64,000 bases of DNA from Cryptomeria japonica (Eukaryota; Streptophyta; Pinopsida; Cupressales; Cupressaceae), in NCBI RefSeq assembly GCF_030272615.1, contig NC_081409.1:617587755-617651754 (forward strand). The letters run 5' to 3'. This document shows positions 46,727-59,089 of this stretch, one piece after another. The stretch's first letter is position 1; each line of letters begins with the position of its first letter. The position numbers and the translations under genes are program-made. The notes beneath the pieces were generated by a model. That model had not been told where the DNA came from. It was given only the letters and a program-made list of their open reading frames with translations, and made no database searches.

Positions 46727-48851
46727 TATAATAACCTCTTTAATTTTTTTCGAATAATTTCAGTTCACAAACAACACAAACACCTGTCAGGGTTAGGAAA
46801 TAAGGATCCAATTTTGCTGAAAATAACCCTTTCCACATTTTGATCATTGAGATCCCATTCTAGGAGGGTGAGAGCATACATTGTAGAGGGGGTCGTTAGA
46901 TGCAAGATACTGAAATTGATTACAATACTTGGGCGGCAAGCCAACCCCTTTCACTTATACAGCAGGTGATGGAAATTCTAAAACCTCCTAGCGATAAACC
47001 AACCAGTAACCAACCAAGTAACTAAAACAACAATCACTCTACTGCTTATGCAGTGCGAGGACTAGCAATGAAATTACTATCAACTCTACTGCTTATGCAG
47101 TGGGAGGACTAACAAAGAAATTACAAATCAAATCTACCACTTATGCAACAGGAGGACATGAATGGAAATTACAATCACTCTACCATGTGTGCAGTGGGAT
47201 GATAATATTACAAAGCCAAAATGTAGGCGGCAAGCCAGCCTCTTCCACTTTTCAGTAGGGGTTTGCTTTACAATCCATAAATGGTTGTTAGTACTACTAT
47301 CTAGCCTTACAATAAAGAGATACAATTCATAGAATAGAGAGATTATATTGTCCAATACGAATGAATACTTCCAAGATTAACACACTTAGAAAACTAAAAC
47401 ACACCCATAGAGAAATAACACACCATTGTCTCCTATACTGAAAAAAGCAATCTATTGTATGCATAACATGCAGAAAACACCCACTACCAAAATCATTGTT
47501 ATGCTCATAACTCGTCGAAAACTTCATTGAATGACACAAGAACATAAGCAAATGAAAGATAAGACATAAATGATGCAACAAGAACCTCAAACCTGCACCG
47601 CAAACACCACAAATAATTTCCATGCAACCCAAGGCAGCCAAGGAAAGGTACAACCCAGCTGGAAAGTTTGACTTGCTACCAAAAATCTAAATCAGTGTTT
47701 GACAAGCTACAAATTGGTGAACTTTATCGCCCAAGGGATAGGAATGGATAGAGCCAATAGCCATAACCATGCGTCAAACACATAGGGATCCATGAGCAAA
47801 AAACACCTTCAACACACACAAACCAGCAACATAAGAAAACTCAAAAAACACTCCACACTTCTGAAAATAAAACACAAATCTGCATCTTTGTTCATCAAAT
47901 CTACTCCTCTGGATGAAGAGAAACCACAAGCTCAATTAGTTACTATATTGCAAGCAAAAAACCAAGTGTTATCTAGGAGGTATGCATTCTTCACTCCAAA
48001 TTTTGGCAACACTTCGTTATATTTTTCTTCATAGATGACAAATGAGGAACCTAGCTCTCATATTTATAAATTCAAATATTAAAATTCACATTCAAATGAC
48101 GCCCAAATTCCTATCTTTTCATTTGAATTTCATTCCAAACATGTCCAAGACTTGGTGCCCCCCTCCTCTAAGCAAAAGTTCAAACTTTTTCCTTGGTATA
48201 CAACTTGCAACATAAACATTATAAACATGAAGTGTTTTTCATCCTCAATGCCATATGACTTAGGGAAAATAGTAAGATTTAAGTAAAAATGTATTTTTCC
48301 CATTCTTAAGTCGCCCAACAATATAATTAAACATTAAGCTTAGGATAAAGTATTAATATTTAATAAATTACTTTTTTTTAAATCAAGACTGATCAATGCC
48401 AAATTGAACCTAAGATCGCAGTGTTGAAAATGAACAGAACTAACTGGGTTAGAGCTCTGCACTGAACTGCTAAAAATAGCAAAAATGGCACTCACTAAAA
48501 ATAGTAAATCCTGAAAACAACTCCAAAAAGATTGCTCTTTGAACCCTAAAGATGAGCTTAGAAAACCTAGAAAGACTTAGAAATCATGTCAACTGCCACC
48601 AACTTACTAAAAATAGTAAGTTCAGAATTCTTTTCGGAACTGAATGCATCTTACACCTTGACGAAGCTTTTGTAAAACCTAAAAGGAATCCACAATCAAA
48701 ATCATAGAATTCTAGCTAGTCGGGTATCAAACAATTCACACAACCTCCTCAAAAATTGGAAACCCTAATTTTTGCTTCTAGTTAGCCGACGAGTCTTCGG
48801 AATAGGCTAATGGCTCATTGAAATCCACCTCACTAAGATGGGGACATTACA
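46727..48851 (-). repeat. H 5' LTR
   Basis: It pairs with 25,485-26,128 plus 38,999-40,463. The terminal TG of the plus strand is TA at 46,727-46,728, a single G-to-A change. It retains the empty N target TTCCA at 47,369-47,373 and is followed by GAGAT. Confidence 0.92.
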
Positions 48852-49836
48852 GAGATTGACAAGCTTGGGAATGTGTTTGTATATTTATTTCTAGAATTAT
48901 TGTTGCAAAAATAGCAAAAATTTAAAATCTTGAATAATCAAATCAACTTACTTTCTAATATATTTGAATGTTCTACAATTGTATTTAATGACTTTAGAAG
49001 GTTGTCAAAAGATAGTTCTACAAGTGCTTCTTGACTACCCAACAAATAATGAAAACTAATAAAATATACTTGTGAGACACTATAGATCAATTAGGCAATG
49101 GACTAAAATTGACTAGACCTATTTTCAATCACAATTTGGATTCCAATTATAGTATTTATTTCAAGCAATGATATTATAAGTAGTCCATCAATTTTAAAAC
49201 CAAAGTAGCATATGCCTTTCTAAGCATTTTTTCCTCTTAGGATTACAACTAATAGTTTAATTTCCACCCATTACTACATCTAGAACCAAATGCAATCCCA
49301 CCTTAGCATGCTACACCCACATTATCAATCCTTTAAGATGTAAAATTATCTGCATTTCCTCCTCTCAACGCAACAATAAGAAAATTTTAAGCATTATTAA
49401 TTTATAACCAATGTATCCAAATGCTAAATGTAGATTTAACTTTCAATTTAATACATACTTCAAAACCAACAATGATTTTATCATTTTCAATTTAAAATTC
49501 CATGTTTTCTTACATCCACTTCATTCCCAATCTAATAATTAATCTAAAAACTTTATTAATGCTTTCAACTGCCAAATTAACAAAATTTGAATTACAGTTT
49601 TATTACTAGTGTTGACTTTTTTTACATCTTTTTCTTCAATGAAATTATATGCATGACATTTATTCCCAAATTTAAATTTAATGTAAAATTAAACACATCT
49701 TCTAATTTGATATAAAATCAACTTTCATCAAGAGTTTTCTAAGTGAATGAATAATCATTTACACCTTATTATTCTCTCATTTTTTATCTTTCTTTGAAAC
49801 GACGCGATAAACCGCACCGTCTCAAAGAGGGGCAAA
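48852..49836. other. Flank of H ending in a hairpin and polypurine tract
   Basis: No gene is supported. This AT-rich stretch continues the sequence cut at 25,484. Its last 46 bases form a hairpin (11-bp arms, one mismatch, 49,791-49,801 and 49,818-49,828) whose 3' arm runs into the purine tract AAAGAGGGGCAAA (49,824-49,836), directly before TGTAG. This looks like the 3' end of a retrotransposon interior on the plus strand. Confidence 0.6.
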
Positions 49837-51254
49837 TGTAGTCACACAAATCTGTCTAGCTTAATTAAATAAATATTTTCTATTTATTTGATTAAAAATC
49901 CACTAGCCATCAGTTAATTAAACTAACATTTAATTAATTCATCCTCAAACATTCTCCTATTAATTAAATAAATTATTCAATTTATTTTAATTAATTCATT
50001 AAACCAAATTCAAATCAATTAAATGAATAAAATCTATTTATTTAATTAAATCCCCCTATTCCTCTTTTAAATAAATTAAATTAAACATTTATTTAAATCA
50101 TTATCCCCCCCCCCCACTTGCATTTTCCTACAAAATGCAACTTGCACACATTTATTGAAATAAATGAATTTTTATTTTAATAAAATCCTATTTTCCCTCA
50201 CCCACCAAATCTACTTGCAAATCTAATCCCCTTCTAGATTCTTCTAACCCCTTCCTAATTAACCTAATCCATCCCCTAATTATTGTCACATTCCTAAGCA
50301 AAATGGAGTCACTTCTCAAAGACTTCAGAAGTCTTTGAAAAGCATTTAATGCTTTGTGTGTTCAACAAATTAACCTCCAAAGTCTTCCAAAACCACTAAT
50401 GGCTCTTACATGACCATTAATGGCTCTTACATAACCATTTATGGTTATTTCAAACTTGTCTCCCCAAACATTTATTGCTTTGACCATGTTTATCCCTCTT
50501 ACCTTTTGCACAAGAGTTTATCCATTGGATAAAAGCTTTATTCTTTGAATAAAGAGTTTATTCATTCAATTAACCTTGACCTTAACTCCCAAGGTCATGT
50601 CAAGCATTTAATGCTTATTCCCTCTCCTCTCAACCTATCTCACATTGACACTTGTCATCTTGGGATTGGGTTGAAAGCCATCACATGGATTGAATATCAT
50701 TCAATCCTGGCCCTTGTTGAGATTGCTCAATCTCAACCATCCATTGCTCCATTTTACCTATAAATAGAGCTCACATTCCTCATTTTCAAATCCTCAAGCA
50801 TTTAGCATTCTTAGCCATAATCCTGAAAACTTGTATGCATTTAACCTATAGGCATTTTAGAGAGCATTTAGCATAGCAAACTAATATCTTGTTATTTTGG
50901 TTAAAATCAATCATTTTTAATAGCATCTAGTATGTTAGCTTTTCATTTTACATTTGGAGCAAAATACTAAAATATCAATCCTCCATAAGCATCCATAGTG
51001 CAAAAAGCTGCTGAGAGCTACACTATTTTGGAACTTGGAGAGGAGAGGAACAAAGGAGAAGGAGCCAAGAGCATGTTAGGAGGCATTTGGAGATGCCTCA
51101 TCATATTTACTTTTGTAGTTAAATATTCTCTCATGTTTTTGGCATCTCTTTTGATATGTCTGTTTAGATTAGTTTTTGATTGACTAACACTAACGATTTC
51201 TTGTGTCTTGTGTTGTTTGTCATTTGCTAACCTTGTCCATTTTGCAATGCATCA
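49837..51254 (+). repeat. LTR of element C
   Basis: It starts TGTAGTCAC and ends GCATCA two bases before the PBS. Its central part closely matches S2 in reverse, for example CTAATTAACCTAA near 50,257, the CACTTCTCAAA stretch near 50,311, GACACTTGTCA near 50,646 and the TATA region. A 23-bp unit (ATGGCTCTTACATRACCATT) is duplicated near 50,398-50,445. Confidence 0.85.
50759..50767 (+). promoter_or_regulatory. TATA box of the C LTR
   Basis: TATAAATAG, followed by AGCTC, lies 922 bases into the LTR. The S2 LTR has the same TATAAATAGAGCTC at an almost identical distance (929) from its own TG end, which supports it as the element promoter. Confidence 0.75.
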
Positions 51255-51256
51255 TT

Positions 51257-51276
51257 TGGTGAACCCAACGTGAATC
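51257..51276 (+). promoter_or_regulatory. C primer-binding site, tRNA-Trp type (inferred)
   Basis: TGGTGAACCCAACGTGAATC begins two bases after the LTR. It resembles the complement of the 3' end of plant tRNA-Trp as I recall it, with one mismatch over these bases. The assignment needs a tRNA alignment. Confidence 0.65.
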
Positions 51277-51350
51277 CAAACACCAAAAAGATCATTTTTT
51301 TTTTACCAATAACATGTTTGAATGTTGAAATTGTCACACAGGTTGCGCTT

Positions 51351-51514
51351 TAGCGATATTGATCACGTCATAGTGCTATTGATACTTGTTTTTCTAGCGC
51401 TATTGCTCTTAAAATAGAGCTATTGTATCAAGTTTAGCGCTATTGACATGGTTTTAGGGCTTTTGACCCCATTCTGGCACTATTAAACATGTTTGAGCGT
51501 GTTTGACTTCTTAG
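51351..51514 (+). repeat. 20-bp periodic TAGCGCTATTGAC array in the C leader
   Basis: Eight units start at 51,351, 51,371, 51,395, 51,415, 51,435, 51,455, 51,475 and 51,495. All are 20 bases except one of 24. The first 10-13 bases follow TAGCGCTATTGAC with few changes and the remaining 7-10 vary. The array starts about 95 bases after the PBS. Looser copies continue to about 51,600. Confidence 0.85.
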
Positions 51515-53982
51515 ACATTTTATTCTTTTAACGTGTTTGTGTTAAATAGCACGTCTGTTTAAATGCAGACTGCGCTATTGTAACAGAGCATTGTAAAAAA
51601 GACCTTGTAACCAAAAAAGTGAAAAATTTTAGGCTTGTGGAAGCCCCCCTTAGATATGGATTTTACTAATTGGTTGTTGTTTGTGCAGGTTTAAAAACTC
51701 ACCTTTTAAAATCAAAAAACTTTATTTTGGTGTTTTAAAACTTGAACAAACAAACTTTTCCTTGCTTTCCAGTTAGAATCACTTGTTTCTTTGGTGCATT
51801 AAAATTGAAAAAAACAACATTTGTTTTCTTGCAAGTTAGGAAACACACTTTATTTGGTGCTTAAAATCAACAATTCCATTTTCTTGCATCAAACTAAAGA
51901 ATTTACAATCCACACTTCAATTTTTGGTGCACATAAAATACACAATCAACTTGTTTAAAACTTTTTGCAAAGCGATTTTTCTTCATGCATACGTGCTTCA
52001 AGTTCAGTTGACCAGGATTTTCAAAAATTCTAGTTTACTTAAACATATTGCGTTTGAAGTTAAAAAGAACATCATGATTGTTGGAGCAACATCTCCAAAT
52101 AGTTAGAACACATTGCAATGATGGATTAAAAAGAACATGTGAATTTCGTGCTTGGCACACTTGTGCAAAAAATTGGTCGAGTGGTCCTACTTCTAACACA
52201 CACTATCCTCTTCCTTGGCTTTCGTGGTCCTAGGTGCAAGAGAAAAGTGTTAGTAACACTCAAAAAATTTATCTTTTTAGGAGAGGCCTGCCAAGAGACA
52301 CATCACTCTTGGGAACGACCTCGCGTGTTAAATCCTTCGAGTCGCTATAGAAATCAGGTGAGAGTGAAAGTTGTAGCCTTGGGTATAGTTGTTCCTATAG
52401 TGTAACTTGCCGAAAGGACAAATGGACCCCACCACAAGTTACAAGGCTCTTAAGTGAGTCACTGCAAAATGAACTTATGTCCAAAAACATCGAACATGAC
52501 TAAACACCTTTAAGTAGTATCCCACCCGTTCTATTGATTGAGGATATTTGCAATATAATTTAGTGCAAGAGCATAGATGGTTTTGCTCCCAAGATACTCA
52601 CCATACATATTTCCTTGAGTAGAAACATAGCTTTTTGAAAAGTCACTTGTGGCTTGATAAAAGTGGTGACTCCCCCATCATAGGGATCATCTATTTGTTA
52701 TGCTCATGCAATACTTAGTATATCACATCCTTACCTGTCACGGCGGGATTCATAAGGTATGTAGTACCAAAGTCGAAGAAATATCAAGATGTGGGCTAAA
52801 TTTATCACAACTGGCCATTTGACCTTAGAGATAAAAAGTGTTTGAAGTGTTTTTGTTTTAGTCAAGACCAAGTGCAAATTGAGCCAACTTCAGGCTTTGG
52901 AAATACACCTTAAAATACATCTAAAGGAAGGGTCATATAAAAGTCCAAAGGATTGGGTTGATCTAGACCCATACTCATTTGTGCCTTTGAGGCAACATTC
53001 TTGTGTTTGTGTGCTTGCTTTGTTTTCTTGTCAAAGAAAAATCAGAAAAATCAATTCCAAAAACAAAGTACTCATCCAACCAAACATTTTTTTCAAAACA
53101 ACCACAAATATCAAAAACAAAGTGCAAACAACAAAGAATCAAACTTTATTACCATTCTTCACATCTTGCGAAAGAAGAAGCGTCATCAAAATATCAACTT
53201 GAAAAGAAGACCATTGAGCTCAAAGGCTTTGATCAAAAGGGGGAAATTCTTCTATATAAATAGACAAATCTTTGTCTCCCATAGAGTTTTTCTACATCAC
53301 ATGTGTCTCTACCTTCAAGGCAAAACAAACGAATTTGATTCAGAGTCATTGATGTGCAGAGCTTTTATGCAATATAGAGCTTTGAGTTATCACAAAAACC
53401 AAGGAGGCAAGATTAATCCCAACTTTTTCCCAAATGTTTGTATCACATACAACATAGCTCGAGAAGTGCCACCAACACCCGTAAGGGAAGAGGTAGATTT
53501 TGTCCCATTTGTGACACAAAGCTTTTATTGAAGTTAAAAACATTTTCATCCATTATCTTACTCATACATCATCACTTCATCATCAATCCGTTCCAACTCT
53601 CAAAAAATTAAGAGGTTCTTGTCCCAAGTTCTCTTTTTAGATATTGCTTGAATCAAAACACATCACATCACTTTTTAGATTGTTTTTGTATCTAGGATAA
53701 GCTCATCCTCAGAGACAAATCTACGCAGGTTAAAACTAGGTCATGAGTGAATCCTCTCATTACTAGGTAGTTAAATCTGTAACACATCTCAGATTTCTCT
53801 ACACCTTATCACATCCAACCTTATCAAAAACAAACAAGCAATTCAAAGAAGGAATTTCGGTTACATCTACCTTAAAAGTGCTAGAGATCTACATGCAACA
53901 CAATTCACCAACCATCAATCTCTCATTTCATCAAAAACTCATCATCATTTTCACACAACTTCCACAAAAGCTTGTAAACAAA
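51515..53982 (+). other. Leader of element C, non-coding
   Basis: No domain-bearing ORF is found. Overlapping short ORFs at 52,879-53,531 translate to Lys/Asn/Gln-rich low-complexity peptides. Long leaders between PBS and gag are usual in Tat elements and may hold packaging signals. Confidence 0.6.
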
Positions 53983-55749
53983 ATGGCCCAAACCCGATCA
54001 TAGTCAAGGCAATGAGAAATAGAAATGGAAGAAGAAGAAGAGGAAAATCTCAATGAATTTCAAGAAGTACTTGGAGGAAATGCAAATGACGAAAACCCAA
54101 GTACTCCTACTCCTGCAACAATAGAAAGGGCCCAGCATAACCCTCTCTTTAACAGACTTTTTGACGAAATACTCAAGAGCAATGCGGATGCTCACTTTTT
54201 AAAGCTCGCTCAAGAAGGAGCAAAACTCCCCTTTGACTTTGATCTTGCCCAATTAAGACAAGCATCGGAACGACAAAGTCGCCATGAAGAGGAAAGAGGT
54301 AGAGATCCCATCAGATATAACATTCCTCAAGGTAACCCACCACCTCCTCCTCCAAATGAAATGGAGATGTTGCGGCAACAAGTTGAGAATCTCGCCCAAC
54401 AACTTCATAGTGGTGTCAAAACTAACCAATTATCACTCAATGACATCTGTCCCTATCCTTTTGATAGGAATCTTTATATGCCACCCTTTCCATGAGGATT
54501 CGAAACACCCAAATTCGAAAAATATAGAGGAAAGGGAGATCCTCGCGATCATGTCAGAGAATTTCATTCTGCTTGCCTCGAAGTGGCATATGAAGAAACA
54601 TACCTAATGCACCTTTTTCCCCAAAGCTTGGGAGGAACAACCACATCATGGTTTTCCCAACTATCAGGTGGCATTAGAACATTTGAGGAACTCATCCAGA
54701 AATTCCTCGCTCATTACTCTCATAACATTGAACGTGACATCACCATGGCTGATCTATGTAACACTAAACAAAAACCAGATGAACTATTCTCAGTATTCTT
54801 GCAACGATGGCGTCAAATGTCTAGCAGACATTCTCTTCAGTTACCTGAATGAGAACTAGTGGAAATATTCATTTCCAACTTAAACAGAGAAATGGAATTT
54901 CACCTGGATGTCAAAGACACAGACTCTTTTAATGATATGATCACCAAGGGTTTGAAATGTGAGCAGACCCTCATCAAGAAAGGACTTATCAAAATCTATA
55001 ATGAACCAAAGGATAGTCCTCGCCCATGCTTCAATAGTGATAAACCAAGCTTCTGGAACAAAAACAAGAATATCGTCAACGATGGGGTTGTGGATGCCAG
55101 GACTACAAAAAGTGCACAGCCTGTGGTTCGGTTTGCAGGATAGAATCCTCCACCTCAGAATAACACAAATGTTCCTTCCAATCAAGGTTGCATCACATCT
55201 CATGATGAACCAAGACCTCATCAACAAAAATAAAAATGAACATACACTCCCTTAGGGGAACCCATTGAAATAGTATTGCGACAACTCCTTTCTCAAAATT
55301 TGGTCACTTTACCTAAAACATCAAACTATGAGCCTCAGGTCAAACCTGCATGGTGGCGAGATACTGAACACTGTGATTTCCACCAAGGGAGAGGACACAA
55401 GACAAGTAATTGTCACCGATTGAAAGATCTTATTCAGGATCTTATTGACCGAGGTGAAATTGAAATCGAAGGACATGACCCAAAAACAACAAACAATGAT
55501 CATCTGATGTTCAAAAATCCACTTCCATCACAAGATCAAAGGGGTCCTTCCACTTCCAGGCGAGGCACTGATACCACAGATTATACGCAGGCTGCATATA
55601 ATTACACTGTAAATCATCTGTATGATGCCAGTGAACAAGTTGCAACTATAACCTTCAAAAATCCCAACTCCAATTGCAATGTTGTTACACGATGTGGCAA
55701 GGTCACCATAAAAGCAGCTCCACAAGGCACCACCTCCATCCCAAAGTAG
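53983..55749 (+). pseudogene. C gag
   Basis: The ATG at 53,983 (MAQTRS) is chosen because the frame continues unchanged through gag. Stops lie at 54,001, 54,013, 54,493, 54,850, 55,141, 55,228-55,236 and 55,747. An acidic N-terminus (EEEEEENLNEFQEVLGG) precedes the capsid core: TPKFEKYRGKGDPRDHVREF, LFPQSLGGTTTSWFSQL, FEELIQKFLAHY, DLCNTKQKPDELFSVFLQRW and EIFISNLNREMEF. Near the C-terminus a zinc-binding motif CDFHQGRGHKTSNCHRLKDL occurs. The single frame with only point stops suggests relatively recent inactivation. Confidence 0.9.
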
Positions 55750-55905
55750 TACAATCTTGTGGAACAATTAGATAAGACGCCTGCACTTATATCCATTTTA
55801 GAGCTATTGCGCTTATCTCCATCTCATAAAACAATCTTGGATCAAGCTCTCCAAGAGGCGTCAGTCCCTACAAACTTGAATACAGACCAATTTTAAGCCA
55901 TGGTT

Positions 55906-56583
55906 GGAAGTCTAAAGTCATCACCTTGTCTCACTTTTTCTGAAAGTGACAACTCTTCCTTCCAGCAACCTCATAACGCTTCGCTACACATTGAAGGGTT
56001 TATCAACCAGCACAGGATCAAGCAAGTCTTGATCGATAATGGAGCAAGCCTAAATATATGTACACTATAGTTAGTCACAGCTTTGGGATACACAATAGAA
56101 TTGGTGGATCCTCGCAAGAAGATCACAATCAAAGCCTATGACAATGTAGAGCGTTCATCCAAAGGAGCATTGGTACTACCCATCCAAGTGGGCCCTGTGG
56201 TAAAACACATCATCTGTCAGGTTCTGGACCTTCCTCTGCCATACAATCTATTGTTAGGAAGACCTTGGATACATGCCATGCAAGCCGTTCCATCTACCTA
56301 CCATCAATGTAACAAGTTCCCACATAACGGTGTAGAGATCACAATCCTGGGCGATGCAAATCCCTTTGCATATTGCCATAATATCAGCCATCAACCAGAG
56401 ATTACCGTTCCTAATAATAGAGAAGCCATTTCCTCCACATCATATATAAATCCTGCCTCTCTTGCCAAATCAAACACCACTATACCAAAGCAAGAAAAGC
56501 TTAAAATGAAAATAGCAAAGGAAGGTCCTGGGGAATACAACTTGAGTCAACTCTTGTGTGGGACAAATGCCCACTTCTCCTAG
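55906..56583 (+). pseudogene. C protease
   Basis: In the same frame as gag, QVLIDNGASLNIC holds the active-site Asp (56,035-56,037) in a DNG context. A TAG near 56,068 follows, then LPIQVGPVVKHIICQVLDLP and YNLLLGRPWIHAM, the typical C-terminal half. A Ser/Thr-rich tail ends at TAG near 56,581, where a frameshift leads into the G-patch frame. Confidence 0.88.
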
Positions 56584-56590
56584 AACACAT

Positions 56591-57617
56591 GGTAAACCAC
56601 AGCAGTTACTCCAGCAACCACTAATCATGCCAACATATGTTTTAATGCCTTTCATCCTTGGAAAGATTCAAGAAGAAGAAACCCAAGATGAGGACTTAGC
56701 GGAATGGATCTATAAAGATCCCATCACCACTGATATACCGCAAGTTAAGCTTCCTACAGATCAGTATGGAAAAGGTCTCCTCATTATGCAAAGAATGGGG
56801 TATGATGGTCAGAGTGCTTTGGGATATTGCAAACAAGGACGACATGAACCTTTACTGTCGGAATTAAAGCCCAAAGGTAATACAGGCCTAGGCTTTGAAA
56901 AAGCGATCTTTCCTAAACTCAAATTCAAAGGAAAACCCAGCAAACCATTATGTCAGCCTACTGCCAAAAGGACACCTTTCATTATCAAAGCAGCATCAAA
57001 CACCATCACAACTGCCCGCCGAGGCTCAAAATCCTAACACCACCATCTACAATGCCAATCATCCCACCAACCAAACCAGTAATCCCATCCGCAGTAGCCA
57101 TCACATCAATAGTACCATTAGCAGCAACAACTGTATCGGAACCCGTAGTAGCATCTATTGCACTAGCAGAAGCTACTGAGTCAACACTATCGATATTCCC
57201 CATATTGGATTCTTTAATCCCCATTGACCTTCCTGCAGCACCGATCACTACAAAGGTACATCAACCAATCACACCTGCAGTATTTAACTCAAAGGACATC
57301 CCAATATGGTATAGTAATCGGATGCTGGAAAGTGACTCAGAGACCGACTCACATGAGTGGGAATTTGATTATGTACAGCTTAACACTTTAGATGAGGAAG
57401 ACACAACACTACCTCCACCTCGCAAAGACATCCCTATTTACGGAGAAGCATAGATAAAGACCTCTTGGGTTCCTGAGTTGGAAACATCTTCCACAGACCC
57501 TAAGTCTCATCCTATGCCTGATTCTAATAGGGAGAGTACCATCAATGACCTTCACCACAACGTCTTAACCCTCACTGCTACATCTAATGAACTTAACCTA
57601 ATCGATGAAGTAATGCC
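56591..57617 (+). pseudogene. C G-patch and Pro/Thr-rich linker
   Basis: The frame contains ILGKIQEEETQDEDLAEWIY, LPTDQYGKGLLIMQRMGYDG and PLLSELKPKGNTGLGFEKA, a G-patch domain (a Gly-rich RNA-binding motif) that Tat-type elements carry after protease. A frameshift near 57,010-57,030 leads to a Pro/Ile/Thr-rich linker and an acidic stretch (ESDSETDSHEWEFDYVQL). A TAG stop lies near 57,451. The frame then runs to the S2 target at 57,613. Confidence 0.85.
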
Positions 57618-59089
57618 TGTATGCGGGAAAAGTGGGCTGATAAAACTCAATATGTGAAAATATTGTAAAATACTAGTCCACACACACACACACAGGACTT
57701 CTTGATGCAAGCTATGGAATAACGTAGTGTTACTCAGCTTCCCAAGGAGGGTCCCATGGTTCTCTATCTCACAATGTCCCTCAAACCAATGTTTTTGCTC
57801 TCAGATCACTGAGAAAAATGGTTTAGGGATGGCAAATATGAGAATGAGAGATGCTTTTGATTGATTTTAGTATGAGATGTGTTGTAAGCTATGTATGATG
57901 CTAAAATGCAATAAACTAAATGATAAGATGACAAGATTAGTATGAATGCTATCCTAGCATACTATATTTAGTCTATGATTGAACTAAAATGATAAAGAAA
58001 GTAATCTAAGCATGCATATTAGTCTAATTTATGATCTAAAGAGAGGCTAAATGATGAGCATAAAATGATATGAAAGCTTGAAAGAATTTGAGCATAAGTG
58101 TGATGCTTCAAATTTGAAAGATGATTGTTTTAGAATGGAGGAATGAGAGCTCTATTTATAGCACAAATAGGGCAATGGATGGTCAGGATTGAAAGGTTTA
58201 ATCAAGGGCTAAGTTTGAAAGTTGGGGATCCATGTGCACAATTGGCACCAATGAAATGGTGACAAGTGTCAACATAGGGTTGGGTTGAGAAAAGAGGTTG
58301 GAGGCATTAAAGGCCTGAGAAGACCTCATGGTTATCTAAAGGCTAAGGGTCAAGTCTAAGTTAGGCTTACCCACTGGATTAGGAGTTAATCCAAGGATAA
58401 ACCTTTGTGCAAATGATTAAGAGATAATCATGGTCAAAGCATTAAAGGCCTGATGAGACCCTTGGGTTGGATAGAGGTTGAGTCAAAACAAATGTTTTAA
58501 CCATGTGGGAAGGTTTGAATTAACCATTAATGGTTATTGGAGACTTTAGGGATTAAGTGGTTGAAGGTTGGAAGCCTTTAATGGTTTTCAAAGACTTTAA
58601 GGGTTTTAGTGGTTGAAGGTTGAAAACCTTCAATGGTTATCAAAGACTTTAAGGTTTTTGAGAAGTGACTTCCCTTTGCTTAGGGATGTGACAAAGTTTA
58701 GAGGAGGGTTAGGTTAATTAGAAGCATTTAGAAGATTCTAGAAGGGATTAGAAAGGGGTTCGGGATTTTGCAAGTGGATAGAGGGATAATAGGATTTAAT
58801 TGAATTAAATGATTTTCATTCAATTTGGTTGTAATTAAATAAATTTGATTTATTCAATTTGGGATAACTATTTAATTAAATTTGAATTTAATTAAAAGTG
58901 GATAGGGGGATTTAATTGAATAAAATGATTTATTCATTAAATGGTATAGTGAATTTAATTTAAATAAATTGAATAATTTATTTAATTAAATAGAGGAATG
59001 TGGATAGTTTAATTAAATTGGATTTAATTAAATAGAGAAATGAACATAAAATATTCATTTAGGAATATGGTCAAATTTATACGTCTACA
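57618..59089 (-). mobile_element. S2: 1,472-bp solo LTR related to the C LTR
   Basis: The plus-strand ends are TGTATGCGG and CGTCTACA, flanked by the perfect duplication ATGCC (57,613-57,617 and 59,090-59,094). In minus sense it starts TGTAGACG, matches the C LTR over several blocks and has TATAAATAG at 58,152-58,160. No interior, PBS or PPT is present, so it is a solo LTR. Taking it out with one ATGCC joins the host frame in register. Confidence 0.92.
58152..58160 (-). promoter_or_regulatory. TATA box of S2
   Basis: TATAAATAG, followed by AGCTCTC on the minus strand, corresponds to the C LTR box at 50,759. Confidence 0.72.

Larger units (their letters stand above)
25485..48851 (-). mobile_element. 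H: Ty3/gypsy chromovirus hosting N and X
   Basis: The TSD is GAGAT (25,480-25,484 and 48,852-48,856). After removing N and one TTCCA, the left LTR is about 2,109 bp and the right LTR 2,125 bp. The interior spans 40,464-46,726. In minus sense the order is 5' LTR, PBS, gag, protease, RT, RNase H, integrase, chromodomain, PPT, 3' LTR. It is defective: many stops and frameshifts, RT catalytic Asp-Asp read as Asp-Glu, integrase Glu read as Lys, and X splitting the integrase. Over about 100 aligned LTR bases I count roughly 13% difference, so it is older than N. Confidence 0.93.

Noticed and set aside
22282-51254. LTRs at 22,282 and 49,837 as the pair of one element
   Set aside because: Both start TGTAG and have TATA boxes, but the sequences do not align beyond short words.
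53001-53531. 176-codon plus-strand ORF before C gag
   Set aside because: Lys/Asn/Gln-rich, overlapped by two other ORFs, and no similarity to any known gag or accessory protein that I can recognise.
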